From Planctomycetota bacterium (GTDB taxonomy: Bacteria > Planctomycetota > Planctomycetia > Pirellulales > Pirellulaceae), in assembly GCA_014381825.1 (NCBI GenBank), contig JACNKX010000097.1, forward strand, positions 162,046 to 226,045: a stretch of 64,000 nucleotides of DNA. The letters run 5' to 3'. Below the pieces are notes generated by a model. It made no database searches. It was given only the letters and a program-made list of their open reading frames with translations, and had not been told where the DNA came from. Of this stretch, positions 28,991 to 37,413 are shown piece by piece (position 1 is the stretch's first letter; the number at the start of each line of letters is the position of its first letter). A program made the position numbers and the translations under genes.

Positions 28991-29488
28991 CAAGCTCTCC
29001 AAAAATCATGTGGCCGGGAAGTGACAGCAGCGAACGGGAGGTCAGCCAGTGCGTCCTGACTCGACCCGAGCACGCTCGCAAACCAGTAGTGCAAGTTTAC
29101 GCGTGCGTTGTAACAATTTCGTGTGTTCACAAATTCGAGTTTACCAGAGTCCCTAAGTCAAAGCTGCTGGATCCAGAGGGAAGGCCGGAACGGCCTTGCG
29201 ATTGGTCCGGCCTACCGGCTACCCGCCTTGCCTTAGACGCATTGAGCGCGCCAAATCATCACCTCCGAATAGATCAACTCCGCAATTGGTTTCGCGCCAG
29301 CCGGCAAGAAGAACTGCGTTCGCCCCCGGAAGTCAGCAGATGGCAGCGCTAGATTGACGCACGGGACATGAAAGATGGTCGCTATCAATTCCTTCGGTAC
29401 TCTCTTGATCGTGCGGGCGGCGGCGTTCACAATGGTGCCATCGTCCAATACCAAGAGCCAGTCCGGCTCAATCTCTCGGATGTGAATT
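28991..29488. other. Intergenic stretch with hairpin and a possible minus-strand ORF
   Basis: Nothing firm is coded here. A perfect 7-base hairpin (AAGGCCG, loop GAA, CGGCCTT) lies at 29181-29197, without a T-tract. On the minus strand a frame open from 29580 down to 29233 reads protein-like in its lower part (EPDWLLVLDDGTIVNAAART, KELIATIFHVPCVNLALPS), but it has no recognisable family and overlaps the start of the next plus-strand gene by about 90 bases. It could be a decayed or unknown gene. Confidence 0.35.
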
Positions 29489-32400
29489 ATGCCCCTTTCA
29501 CGAACGGATCTTCCTGTTCTACCACCACGTCGGCGATGGCTGACTCTGAATGTTTTCGTTGTGAGTCTGTTGGCAGCCATTGGTGCGAAGGCGAACGAGA
29601 TTGACTTCGATTCTCAGATCGCACCAATTTTCGCTGGGCACTGTCTTGAATGTCACAGCGGCATCAAGCCGAAAGGTGATCTCGCGCTGACCAGCACAGA
29701 AGACATCACGAAGGGTGGAGCTTCTGGTCAGCCTTACGTCGCAAAGGATTCTTCAAAGAGCCTCCTCTGGGAGCGGGTTAGCACTAACGAAATGCCACCG
29801 AAGCACGCGCTGAAGGTCGAGCAAAAAGAGATCCTTAAAAGGTGGATCGACGAGGGGGCAAAATGGGGCACAAGTCCAATCGACCGGTTCGCAGTGACGA
29901 CATCGAGTCGAGCAGGACGTGACTGGTGGTCTCTTCAGCCACTTGAAGCAGAGCCGCCAAAGACTGACATTGACGCGTCTGTGCGAGCCAAACTGCAGGA
30001 CGCTGGCTTGAAACTGGCGAAGATCGCAGATCCCCGAACGCTGATTCGCCGCTTATACTTCGACCTGATCGGTCTGCCGCCATCGCCGGCACAGGTCGAT
30101 GCTTTTGTTGCGAGTCCGACGCTCGAAGCGTACGAAAATATCGTCGCTGAACTGCTCGCCTCAAAACACTACGGCGAGCGGTGGGGGCGTCATTGGCTGG
30201 ATGTGGTTCGCTTTGGTGAGAGCGATGGTTTCGAGAGAAACATGCCACGCAAGACTGCGTGGCACTATCGCGACTGGGTTGTCAAAGCATTGAACGACAA
30301 CATGCCGTACGACGAATTCGTCCGCATGCAGCTCATCGGTGATCTGCTTCAAGACGGCCCCGATGGCGCGGCCGCAACAGGTTTTTGGGTCGCTGGTGTT
30401 CACAACACTGTCGTCGGCGGCAGTCAGCGGATGAAATTGCTCGCTCGTCAGGACGAAATTGAGGAAGTTCTCGCGACAGTCGGACAGACGTTCGTTGGCC
30501 TCACAGTGAATTGTGCCCGCTGTCACGACCATAAGTTCGATCCGATTCGGCAGAAAGAGTTTTACCAGATGGCCTCGGCAATTTCCGGGCTGGGATATGG
30601 TGAGCGTGTTGTGAAGACGTCGGTGGACGCTGCGAAACTTGCTGACATCGAAAAGCAACTCGGCGTCGCTCACTCGAAACTCAGCGCGATCGATTCGAAG
30701 GCTCGCGTAGCAATCATTGCCGCTCGAAAGAAGGGCGAGTTCAAGATGCCCGATCCGCCAGTCGCGTTTGCTCGCTGGGAGTTTGATCGTGATCTGAAAG
30801 ACAGCATCGGAAATCTGCACGGAACGGCAATTGGCGGTGCTCGCGTCGAGAACGGGGCACTTGTCGTCGATGGAACTTCCTTCGTGGAAACGATTCCCTT
30901 GAATAAGGACATACAGCAAAAGACGCTGGAGGCTTGGGTGTTGCTCGACAATTTGGAGCAGCGCGGTGGTGGTGCGATTTCGATCGAGACCCGCAGTGGC
31001 GTGATCTTCGATTCCATCGTCTTCGGCGAACGGGAACCGAAACGTTGGATGGCGGGCAGCAACGGGTTTGTAAGAACCGATTCTTTCCAAGCACCAGAAG
31101 AAAGCGAAGCGACCAAGCGGCCGGTTCACTTTGCTCTTGTCTATACGAAGGATGGCACGATCACCGGTTACCGCGACGGAAAGCCTTACGGCCGGTCGAT
31201 TCGCAAAGCCGCGCTGCAAGATTACAAAGCGGGCGATACGGAGATCGTCTTCGGCTTGCGTCATAAGCCTGCGGGCAGCAGTAAGCACCTCAAAGCCAAA
31301 ATCCATAAGGCAGCGTTTTATAACCGAGCGTTGACTGCCGAAGAAGTCGCGGCGTCGTCCGGCAACTCGGCCGAGTACGTTCCGGATGAACAGATCGTCG
31401 AGTGGCTGCCCGAAGACAAACGCCATGAACGAGCAACGTTCAAGCAGCAGATCGCCGAACTCGCAAAGTCACGTGATGCGTTGAATGCGAAAGCTAATCC
31501 GAGTATCTACACGCTGACGCCTGGCGGCGGCGCGAAGACGAACGTACTCGTACGCGGCGATCCCGAACAACTTGGCGATGTCGTTTCGCCTGGAGCCGTA
31601 GCAGCCGTGGCCGGAGTGGATGCGAACTTCTCTCTGTCACCGGAAGCTCCGGAGGCGGATCGCCGTCGGAAGTTGGCAACGTGGATCACCGACCGTAATA
31701 ACCCGCTCTTTGCTCGCGTGATTGTTAATCGCGTCTGGCATTATCACTTTGGGACGGGGCTCGTTGATACGCCCAACGACTTCGGCTTCAATGGCGGTCG
31801 ACCAACCCATCCGGAACTGCTCGACTGGCTCGCCGCGACGTTCCGCAACGACGGATACAATTTGAAGAACTTGCACCGCATGATCGTGATGTCGGACACC
31901 TGGAAGCAGGCGGGATACTTGGAGATTCCGGTTGATGCAAAGAACCCGAATGACATCGATGCCCACAACCGGCTGTTGTGGCGAGCGACTCCCAGGAGGC
32001 TGGATGCGGAGTCTGTCCGGGATGCGATGCTTGCGGTCGCCGGAAAGCTGAACGACAAATTGGGTGGTCCGAGTTTCGAAGACGTTACGATTATTGGCAA
32101 CAACGGTACGACTTACTACGAACCCAAAGATGTCGAGGGCGATGCGTTCAATCGGCGTACCATCTACCGCTTCAATCCGCGAGGCGGGCGCACCGCTTTG
32201 CTCGATACGTTTGATTGTCCAGACCCGGCGACAGCAGCGCCTCGCCGAGCCATCACCACGACGCCATTGCAGGCGTTGAGTCTGCTGAATAACGCCTTCG
32301 TTCTGCGAATGTCGGACGCCTTCGCGGACCGTCTGACATCCGAAGCAGGTAACGATGTGCCAGCGCAAATCACCCTTGCCTGGCGACTTGCGCTTTCTCG

Positions 32401-32512
32401 CGAGCCAACTGAAATAGAACGACGGTTGTCTGAAGAGCTGACAAAAGAACATGGACTAGCCGCGTTATGTCGCGGCCTGTTTAACACCAACGAATTTGTC
32501 GTTGCGGAGTAA
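29489..32512 (+). CDS. PSCyt1-DUF1549-LamG-DUF1553 secreted protein
   Basis: First gene of the second plus-strand operon. A hydrophobic leader (LTLNVFVVSLLAAIGAKA) is followed by PSCyt1 with CLECHS at residues 52-57 and the NEMPPKHAL region; DUF1549 (about 155-365) with a second motif CARCHDHKFDPI; a LamG-like domain (about 420-600; FARWEFDRDLKDSIG); and DUF1553 (about 700-970) with ARVIVNRVWHYHFGTGLVDTPNDFG and HPELLDWLAATFRNDGY. The layout equals that of the 11132-14614 gene. Two haem-type motifs suggest electron transfer. It is followed 97 bases later by DUF1501, the usual partner. Confidence 0.94.
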   Translation: MPLSRTDLPVLPPRRRWLTLNVFVVSLLAAIGAKANEIDFDSQIAPIFAGHCLECHSGIKPKGDLALTSTEDITKGGASGQPYVAKDSSKSLLWERVSTNEMPPKHALKVEQKEILKRWIDEGAKWGTSPIDRFAVTTSSRAGRDWWSLQPLEAEPPKTDIDASVRAKLQDAGLKLAKIADPRTLIRRLYFDLIGLPPSPAQVDAFVASPTLEAYENIVAELLASKHYGERWGRHWLDVVRFGESDGFERNMPRKTAWHYRDWVVKALNDNMPYDEFVRMQLIGDLLQDGPDGAAATGFWVAGVHNTVVGGSQRMKLLARQDEIEEVLATVGQTFVGLTVNCARCHDHKFDPIRQKEFYQMASAISGLGYGERVVKTSVDAAKLADIEKQLGVAHSKLSAIDSKARVAIIAARKKGEFKMPDPPVAFARWEFDRDLKDSIGNLHGTAIGGARVENGALVVDGTSFVETIPLNKDIQQKTLEAWVLLDNLEQRGGGAISIETRSGVIFDSIVFGEREPKRWMAGSNGFVRTDSFQAPEESEATKRPVHFALVYTKDGTITGYRDGKPYGRSIRKAALQDYKAGDTEIVFGLRHKPAGSSKHLKAKIHKAAFYNRALTAEEVAASSGNSAEYVPDEQIVEWLPEDKRHERATFKQQIAELAKSRDALNAKANPSIYTLTPGGGAKTNVLVRGDPEQLGDVVSPGAVAAVAGVDANFSLSPEAPEADRRRKLATWITDRNNPLFARVIVNRVWHYHFGTGLVDTPNDFGFNGGRPTHPELLDWLAATFRNDGYNLKNLHRMIVMSDTWKQAGYLEIPVDAKNPNDIDAHNRLLWRATPRRLDAESVRDAMLAVAGKLNDKLGGPSFEDVTIIGNNGTTYYEPKDVEGDAFNRRTIYRFNPRGGRTALLDTFDCPDPATAAPRRAITTTPLQALSLLNNAFVLRMSDAFADRLTSEAGNDVPAQITLAWRLALSREPTEIERRLSEELTKEHGLAALCRGLFNTNEFVVAE

Positions 32513-32609
32513 CTTGCTGGAGTACAGCCTTTAGGCTGCTTACATGGCCCCGAACAGCGAAGACGCGCTAACGTGTGGACTCGTACAACACAAGAAATCG
32601 AATCTACCG

Positions 32610-34052
32610 ATGGCTGGCAAATTCAACCCAACATCACCAACGTCGGATCTCTCTCGCCGAGACCTCTTTCATTGGGGAATCAACGGACTTGGGTCGACCG
32701 CATTGCTGAGCCTATTTCAAAGGGATGGCGCGGCGTCCAATTCACCAGAGCCGCATTTCGAGCCGAAAGTCAAACGGGCAATCCACATCTGCCTGATCGG
32801 TGGAATGAGTCACGTGGACTCCTTCGATCATAAGCCGGAACTTGAAAAGATGCACGGCAAGTCGCTGGCGATGGACAAGAAGCCGGACATCTTCTTCGGC
32901 AAGGTCGGCTTGCTGCGGAAGCAAGACTGGGAGTTCAAGCCGCGAGGTAAAAGCGGCTTGATGATCTCTGATATGTTTCCACACATAGCGGAGCTCGGCG
33001 ATGATCTCACGGTTTTCCGCTCGATGGTGTCTGAGTCGGCGAACCACACACCGGCCTTGTTCATGGCCAACAGCGGTTTCGAGTTCAACGGCTTTCCCTC
33101 GATGGGTGCTTGGATTTCGTATGGGCTCGGAGCCGAGACTGATTCGCTGCCTGCTTACGTCGTGCTGAACGATGAACGTGGCGCTCCCAATACCGGAGCA
33201 TCGACTTGGAGCAGTGCGTTTCTGCCGTCGAACAGCCAAGGCGTTGTCCTCCGCGGCGGCAAACAACCCGTACGTGATCTATTCCCGGCGCAAGATCTAG
33301 CCAAAGGTGCCGACTTGGCGACTCGTGATTTCGTAAACGAGATTAACCGACAGCATATTGCACGAACCGGCGACGATCCCGTGCTGGCTGCTCGCATTCG
33401 CAGTTACGAACTGGCCGCGAAGATGCAGATGTCGATTCCGGAAGTGGCTGATATGTCAGACGAGACGAAGACAACATTGGACAGCTACGGCATTCACGAA
33501 CCACAGTCTGCCGACATGGGCCGACGATGTCTACTCGGTCGACGCATGCTGGAACGCGGGGTTCGCTTTGTACAGTTGTTCTCCGGCGGTCCGATTGCTG
33601 GCAGCCCGCGTGCGAGTTGGGATGCTCATGAGAGCGTCAAAGACAACCATACGCTTGAGGCCGGTCGAATCGACAAGCCCGTTGCTGCTTTGCTGAAAGA
33701 CCTCAAGCAGCGAGGGCTGCTCAAGGACACGCTGATCATTTTTACGACCGAATTTGGGCGTACTCCGTTCGCTCAGTCCGACGCGAACCAAGTTGGTCCC
33801 GGCCGCGACCACAACCGCTACGGATTCAGTTGTTGGATGGCTGGCGGGGGGTTGAAACCGGGGCTTGCCGTCGGAGCCACGGACGAAGTCGGTTGGAAGG
33901 CCGTCGAACGCCCGATCCCTTGGCACGACTTCCACGCCACGATCTTACACCTGTTCGGCATCAACCACGAGCGATTGACTTACTACCACAACGGCATCCA
34001 GCGTCGTCTGACAAATGTGCATGGAGACGTGGTCACGGAAGCGCTGGTTTGA
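32610..34052 (+). CDS. DUF1501 family protein, operon partner
   Basis: ATG 32610 is chosen because it places the leader RRDLFHWGINGLGSTALLSL about 18 residues from the start; the in-frame ATG 32544 adds 22 polar residues and has no better ribosome site, so it remains open. Motifs: LIGGMSHVDSFDHKPEL, SADMGRRCLLGRRMLERG, FTTEFGRTPFA, GRDHNRYGFSCWMAGGG and HDFHATILHLFGINHERLTYYHNGIQRRLT. It belongs to the same subfamily as the copies at 9700 and 48581. The next gene, a small membrane protein, follows 50 bases downstream. Confidence 0.9.
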   Translation: MAGKFNPTSPTSDLSRRDLFHWGINGLGSTALLSLFQRDGAASNSPEPHFEPKVKRAIHICLIGGMSHVDSFDHKPELEKMHGKSLAMDKKPDIFFGKVGLLRKQDWEFKPRGKSGLMISDMFPHIAELGDDLTVFRSMVSESANHTPALFMANSGFEFNGFPSMGAWISYGLGAETDSLPAYVVLNDERGAPNTGASTWSSAFLPSNSQGVVLRGGKQPVRDLFPAQDLAKGADLATRDFVNEINRQHIARTGDDPVLAARIRSYELAAKMQMSIPEVADMSDETKTTLDSYGIHEPQSADMGRRCLLGRRMLERGVRFVQLFSGGPIAGSPRASWDAHESVKDNHTLEAGRIDKPVAALLKDLKQRGLLKDTLIIFTTEFGRTPFAQSDANQVGPGRDHNRYGFSCWMAGGGLKPGLAVGATDEVGWKAVERPIPWHDFHATILHLFGINHERLTYYHNGIQRRLTNVHGDVVTEALV

Positions 34053-34101
34053 ATTCACTTAGGAACCGTGAACAAACGCGGCTCGTGGCTTTTGACATAC
34101 G

Positions 34102-34605
34102 ATGAATTGGGTCCATCTCCATCTCGCTCTCAATCACATCCCCGTGTTGGGTACGCTCTTCGTCGGACTAATTCTGGCAACGGCGATCGTCAAACGCAGC
34201 GAGGAATTGAAACGTATGAGTTTCACCTGGTTCGTGGCTTTGACGATCATTTCGATCCCAATCAAGTTTACAGGCGACTTTGCCCATGAAGCGGTCGCGG
34301 AGAGCGAATGGTTGCCGGCTTCCGGAGTCGCAGCCCACGAACAATCGGCGGATCAAGCCACCACCGGTATGTTCTTGTTGGGCTTGGTGGCGGCCTTTGG
34401 GCTCTACCGAGGCCGAGGCCAAAGGTCGATACCAGGATGGGTGGTTGGAGCGATGGTGTTCCTCGCTTTGGTGACCTTCGCGCTCATGGCGAGAACGGCA
34501 AACCTGGGTGGACAATTGCGTCACAAAGAGATTCGATCGGTTGGCTTCAACCATCATCGCGCCCCCATTGAGTCACGTAATGAAGTAATTGGAGGTCTCC
34601 TATGA
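34102..34605 (+). CDS. Small four-TM protein, DUF2231-like
   Basis: 167-residue membrane protein with about four hydrophobic segments (LHLALNHIPVLGTLFVGLILATAIV, FTWFVALTIISIPIKF, TGMFLLGLVAAFGLY, WVVGAMVFLALVTFALMA). His residues cluster at the first segment (VHLHLALNHIP), and a GGQLRHKEI motif follows the last, resembling haem-binding DUF2231-type proteins. Its place behind DUF1549/DUF1501 fits a membrane electron carrier for the haem proteins, but this is inference. The last about 20 residues look non-conserved. Confidence 0.65.
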   Translation: MNWVHLHLALNHIPVLGTLFVGLILATAIVKRSEELKRMSFTWFVALTIISIPIKFTGDFAHEAVAESEWLPASGVAAHEQSADQATTGMFLLGLVAAFGLYRGRGQRSIPGWVVGAMVFLALVTFALMARTANLGGQLRHKEIRSVGFNHHRAPIESRNEVIGGLL

Positions 34606-34927
34606 AATATCGCCGCTGCAAGGCACCTGCACGATTTTGATCTTCGCGCATCGAGAAACGGTGGCGACCCGCGATACTTGAACGCGATTCTAAGCTTTGC
34701 CACGTCTGGTCGTGTGGCCTAAGCCGTTCAGCGCGGCGGCGAATAGATCACGCCTCCCGTAGCGTTTATCTCACGCCAGAATTGCAGAAGCGTACGATCA
34801 CGGGCTCGAACGACAAGCGAGACGTCAGCGCGCGATCGTTCGTCAGACGGCGAATTTCGAAGGCACGCGGGATTGTTGCTACAATCAATCGCATCGACCG
34901 AAGTCGCGGAGAGCTTGCCTAGTTTAA
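34606..34927. other. Intergenic stretch, nothing recognised
   Basis: About 320 bases without a supported gene. Short frames are Arg/Ser-rich. A promoter-like GCTACAAT occurs about 40 bases before the next gene, without a matching -35. No repeat or hairpin stands out. Confidence 0.4.
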
Positions 34928-35476
34928 ATGGATGCTGCGACAGGTAGTCGGTGGGGACAATGTTTGGCGCCCATGGATAACTTGCTCCAGGCCATCGCTC
35001 TGGCGTTCCAAGACGTTCCGTATCCGGGCGACGATAATCTCACCGTTTACGATCCGGCAGGGCGTGAATTCGACGAGACCTGGCAACTCCTGCACGGCAA
35101 AGCGTGGCGAGATTTCCCCGTCGAAGCGTTCATGCGCGGCGATACGCCGATCCCGGATTTAAGTCCTGCTGCATTTCACTACTACATGCCAGCATTATTG
35201 ATGGCTGCCCTCGATGGTAATGACGATGCTGACGTCGGCCAGTCACTCATGTTCCATCTCTCTCCGTCTTTCGCCATCAACGTCAAAGGGCCATCGTATA
35301 CGCGCTATGATGACCGGAAAGGGTTTCACGAGAGATCGGCGTTGTTCTCGCCGAGACAACGCGAAGCAATGGTTGGGGTTTTGACAGAGTACGCAACACG
35401 ATGGCAGGACGACGGAGGCGTCGCCGAGGCTATTGAGTTCTTGGGGGCGGGCGTTGAGCCCGGTCGCCCAACATAG
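34928..35476 (+). CDS. Hypothetical protein, DUF6714-like
   Basis: 182-residue soluble protein without signal peptide. It carries LLQAIALAFQDVPYPGDDNL, then WQLLHGKAWRDFP, FHYYMPALLMAAL and LFSPRQREAMVGVL, a pattern I associate with DUF6714, a family of unknown function. A second in-frame ATG at 34973 (MDNLLQAIALAF) may be the true start, because it opens directly on the conserved helix. Nothing nearby suggests a pathway. Confidence 0.6.
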   Translation: MDAATGSRWGQCLAPMDNLLQAIALAFQDVPYPGDDNLTVYDPAGREFDETWQLLHGKAWRDFPVEAFMRGDTPIPDLSPAAFHYYMPALLMAALDGNDDADVGQSLMFHLSPSFAINVKGPSYTRYDDRKGFHERSALFSPRQREAMVGVLTEYATRWQDDGGVAEAIEFLGAGVEPGRPT

Positions 35477-35588
35477 AACATCCGCTAGGTCCGCGTCGCG
35501 GATCGCCTTCGTCCTTTGTCCAACGGGCGTCCCGCTGGTAAACTCACTTGTCGATTAACGTCGCTCGCTTCGTTTACGGCGGCGACGG

Positions 35589-36077
35589 ATGTTCTTCCCA
35601 TTGGCAGATCGAACAGGAGCAACGACAATCGGTATCGTTACATCGATCGCCGTCCTCGCCGCCGCACTTGTCCTGTTGTACGTGCTGTTCGTCCGCTGGC
35701 ATTGCAAATGGCTCGAACAGCAGACTCCTGTCGGTTCGTGGACAGCAGACCACGATTCCGCGTTGATCAAACTAATATTCGAAGGTGGGCCGTCAGAAGG
35801 AATCTACAAGCAGCTCGTCGAAACCGATGACCATGCAATCCGTGAATTTGGTCACTGGGCAGTTCAATTCAATACACTGAACATGCTCATCATGGCCACG
35901 GACGTACACCCGCACGCACGCTTCGGCATCGACACGACGTACCAAATCAAATACGTCGGTTTCGATAGTATCCGGATCGAGGGTCCGGACCGCCCAAATC
36001 TGATCTTCACCCGCGCCGAAGACATGACGAGCGACTTTGGTCTAGACGAAGCAACGGATTCAGCCAACAACTCATAG
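35589..36077 (+). CDS. Hypothetical single-TM protein
   Basis: 162 residues. One N-terminal membrane segment (TTIGIVTSIAVLAAALVLLYVLFV) anchors a soluble beta-rich part (LIKLIFEGGPSEGIYKQLVE, DTTYQIKYVGFDSIRIEGPDRPNLIFTRAED) that resembles small lipocalin-like or META-type domains. No family could be named. The tail is acidic. It is followed by two very short ORFs on the same strand. Confidence 0.6.
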   Translation: MFFPLADRTGATTIGIVTSIAVLAAALVLLYVLFVRWHCKWLEQQTPVGSWTADHDSALIKLIFEGGPSEGIYKQLVETDDHAIREFGHWAVQFNTLNMLIMATDVHPHARFGIDTTYQIKYVGFDSIRIEGPDRPNLIFTRAEDMTSDFGLDEATDSANNS

Positions 36078-36168
36078 CATCACCTAAATCGACTAATCGA
36101 GGCAATCGGTTGGCTCATCACGCCGCCGAGCGTGCGATAGCCCGCTTGCACTGCATCTCAGAACCAAG

Positions 36169-36348
36169 ATGGACGACAAACCACCAACACAATCTGGCAT
36201 GAGCGAGCCGCCAAAGGGCCCGCCCGTGGCACTCGCCATGTATGACGATGATGACTACATTCGTCACCTTGGAGACAAGATCGCTGGTCTGTCGCGGGCG
36301 GAAGCTTCATCCCTGCATTGGTATCTTGAGCAAGTCGGAGCCATGTAA
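36169..36348 (+). CDS. Small 59-residue hypothetical protein
   Basis: ATG 36169 to TAA 36348. The peptide starts MDDKPPTQSGMSEPPKGPPVA, then has a short acidic stretch MYDDDDYIRH and an amphipathic helix (KIAGLSRAEASSLHWYLEQVGAM). No membrane segment. Its stop abuts the ATG of the next small ORF with no gap (TAAATG), which points to translational coupling. No family recognised; too short for a firm call, but the helix and the coupling argue for a real gene. Confidence 0.5.
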   Translation: MDDKPPTQSGMSEPPKGPPVALAMYDDDDYIRHLGDKIAGLSRAEASSLHWYLEQVGAM

Positions 36349-36486
36349 ATGCCCAGCGAGCGAGACAAAACCAGAGGGTGGTTGCCTTGGTGGCTTAGGC
36401 AACCGGAGGTCTGCTTGGGCGGAGGCGGATTCCTTCTATTCCTGCTTCTGTCGCTGGCACTACTGATCTACAACTTTACCGGATGA
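36349..36486 (+). CDS. Small 45-residue single-TM protein
   Basis: Starts at the base after the previous TAA. A polar Trp-rich head (RGWLPWWLRQPEVCL) is followed by a strong membrane segment (GGGGFLLFLLLSLALLIYNF) and ends FTG. Such abutting short genes often make a peptide pair. There is no similarity I recognise; the membrane segment in frame with a coupled start makes chance less likely. Confidence 0.5.
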   Translation: MPSERDKTRGWLPWWLRQPEVCLGGGGFLLFLLLSLALLIYNFTG

Positions 36487-36776
36487 CGCAGCCTATGGAC
36501 CTTCCAGCATGACAAGGCGAAGCGGTGGCGGCCACGGTTCTATGGGACGACCCAAGACTCTTATAGATTGTCAAGAACTGCCCTGACTTTCAGCGCGTTG
36601 CCCACTCGTCGGGCACCGAAGAGTTTTCGCGCCAAACTGTACCACTACCGAAACGACTACTTGCTGTTCGTGGGATTCTGCTTGCGTTACAATGTCGCAC
36701 TGAATAGATTAACGACTCTTGATGTGTTGTCAGGTACGTACTTGGCAGCTTTCCTTTTTTCGCAGGAGAACTCTCG

Positions 36777-37331
36777 ATGAGAACTATGTTGGTCCCCTCG
36801 ATCGCGATTGTGGCGCTATGTTTTAGCGCCGTGGCCGTGGCGGCGGACTTGCAGTCTGGGTTGCAGGTCGGTGACAGTGCCGATTTCTTCCTCGTCAAAG
36901 ACTGTACAGGCCCGTCCGCTGGTAAGTCGCTGTGTTATCGCTGACAGTACGGTGCTCGTCCGGTAGCGAACGTCTTTGCACGTACGCTCGACGACAACTT
37001 GGCCAGTTTGGTCAAACAACTCGATAAACAGATAGACGCGAACAAGTCACAAAAGATGGCAGGCTTTGTTGTCTTGCTAACCGAAGATCCCGATGCGGCC
37101 GAAGGTGAACTGAAAGCCTTCGCTGCGAAACACGGGATCAAGAATATTCCGTTGACGATCTATGAAGGGTCTGCGGGCCCTGTTGAATACAAGATCGCCA
37201 AGGGCGCGGACGTGACCGTTAACTTGTGGAGAGGCCGAAAATCGAAGGCCAATCACGTGTTTGCAAAAGGCAAACTCGACAAGGACGGAATCGCAGCGGT
37301 CCTTGCCGACACGCCGAAGATCTTGAACTAA
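36777..37331 (+). CDS. Exported redoxin-like protein with in-frame TGA: candidate selenoprotein
   Basis: AGGAG lies eight bases before ATG 36777. A signal peptide (MRTMLVPSIAIVALCFSAVAVAA) is followed by LQSGLQVGDSADFFLVKDCTGPSAGKSLCYR, then TGA at 36942-36944, then QYGARPVANVFART and 120 further in-frame residues to TAA 37331. The region after the TGA is intact and conserved-looking (GFVVLLTEDPDAAEGELKAF, HGIKNIPLTIYEG). From memory, planctomycete relatives have a CxxC pair (LCYRC) here, so the TGA replaces its second Cys, giving Cys53-Tyr-Arg-Sec56. Reading through gives 184 residues with Sec at 56. Alternatives are a recent nonsense mutation (one base from TGC or TGT) or a sequencing error. 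Confidence 0.6.
36956..36994 (+). promoter_or_regulatory. Hairpin just downstream of the in-frame TGA (possible SECIS-like element)
   Basis: Inner stem AGCGAACGT (36965-36973) with ACGTACGCT (36980-36988), eight pairs plus one A-A mismatch, loop CTTTGC (36974-36979). An outer five-pair stem TCGTC (36956-36960) with GACGA (36990-36994) is joined by an asymmetric internal loop. The loop starts 29 bases after the TGA, within the usual bacterial SECIS range. However, the consensus wants a G among the first two loop bases and here they are C and T, so support is weak. Confidence 0.3.
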
Positions 37332-37362
37332 CTTAGCGGTTAGTAAAACGCGACCGTACTAG

Positions 37363-37390
37363 GGCCCGCTTCGATTCGAAGCGGGCCTTT
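37363..37390 (+). terminator. Rho-independent terminator
   Basis: GGCCCGCTTC, loop GATTC, GAAGCGGGCC (37363-37387), a perfect 10-base stem followed by TTT then CT. It lies 31 bases after the stop of the redoxin-like gene and separates it from the YVTN/cytochrome gene. The T-tract is short. Confidence 0.75.
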
Positions 37391-37413
37391 CTCGTGCCTC
37401 TGGGATCGACATC

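Noticed and set aside
30161..31426. 421-codon minus-strand ORF
   Set aside because: It lies inside the DUF1549/LamG/DUF1553 gene, whose domain motifs are unambiguous.
31637..32452. 271-codon minus-strand ORF
   Set aside because: Antisense to DUF1553; composition typical of a shadow frame.
36568..36780. 70-codon plus-strand ORF before the redoxin-like gene
   Set aside because: No family resemblance, poor start context, and it overlaps the redoxin start; this region is more likely its promoter and leader.
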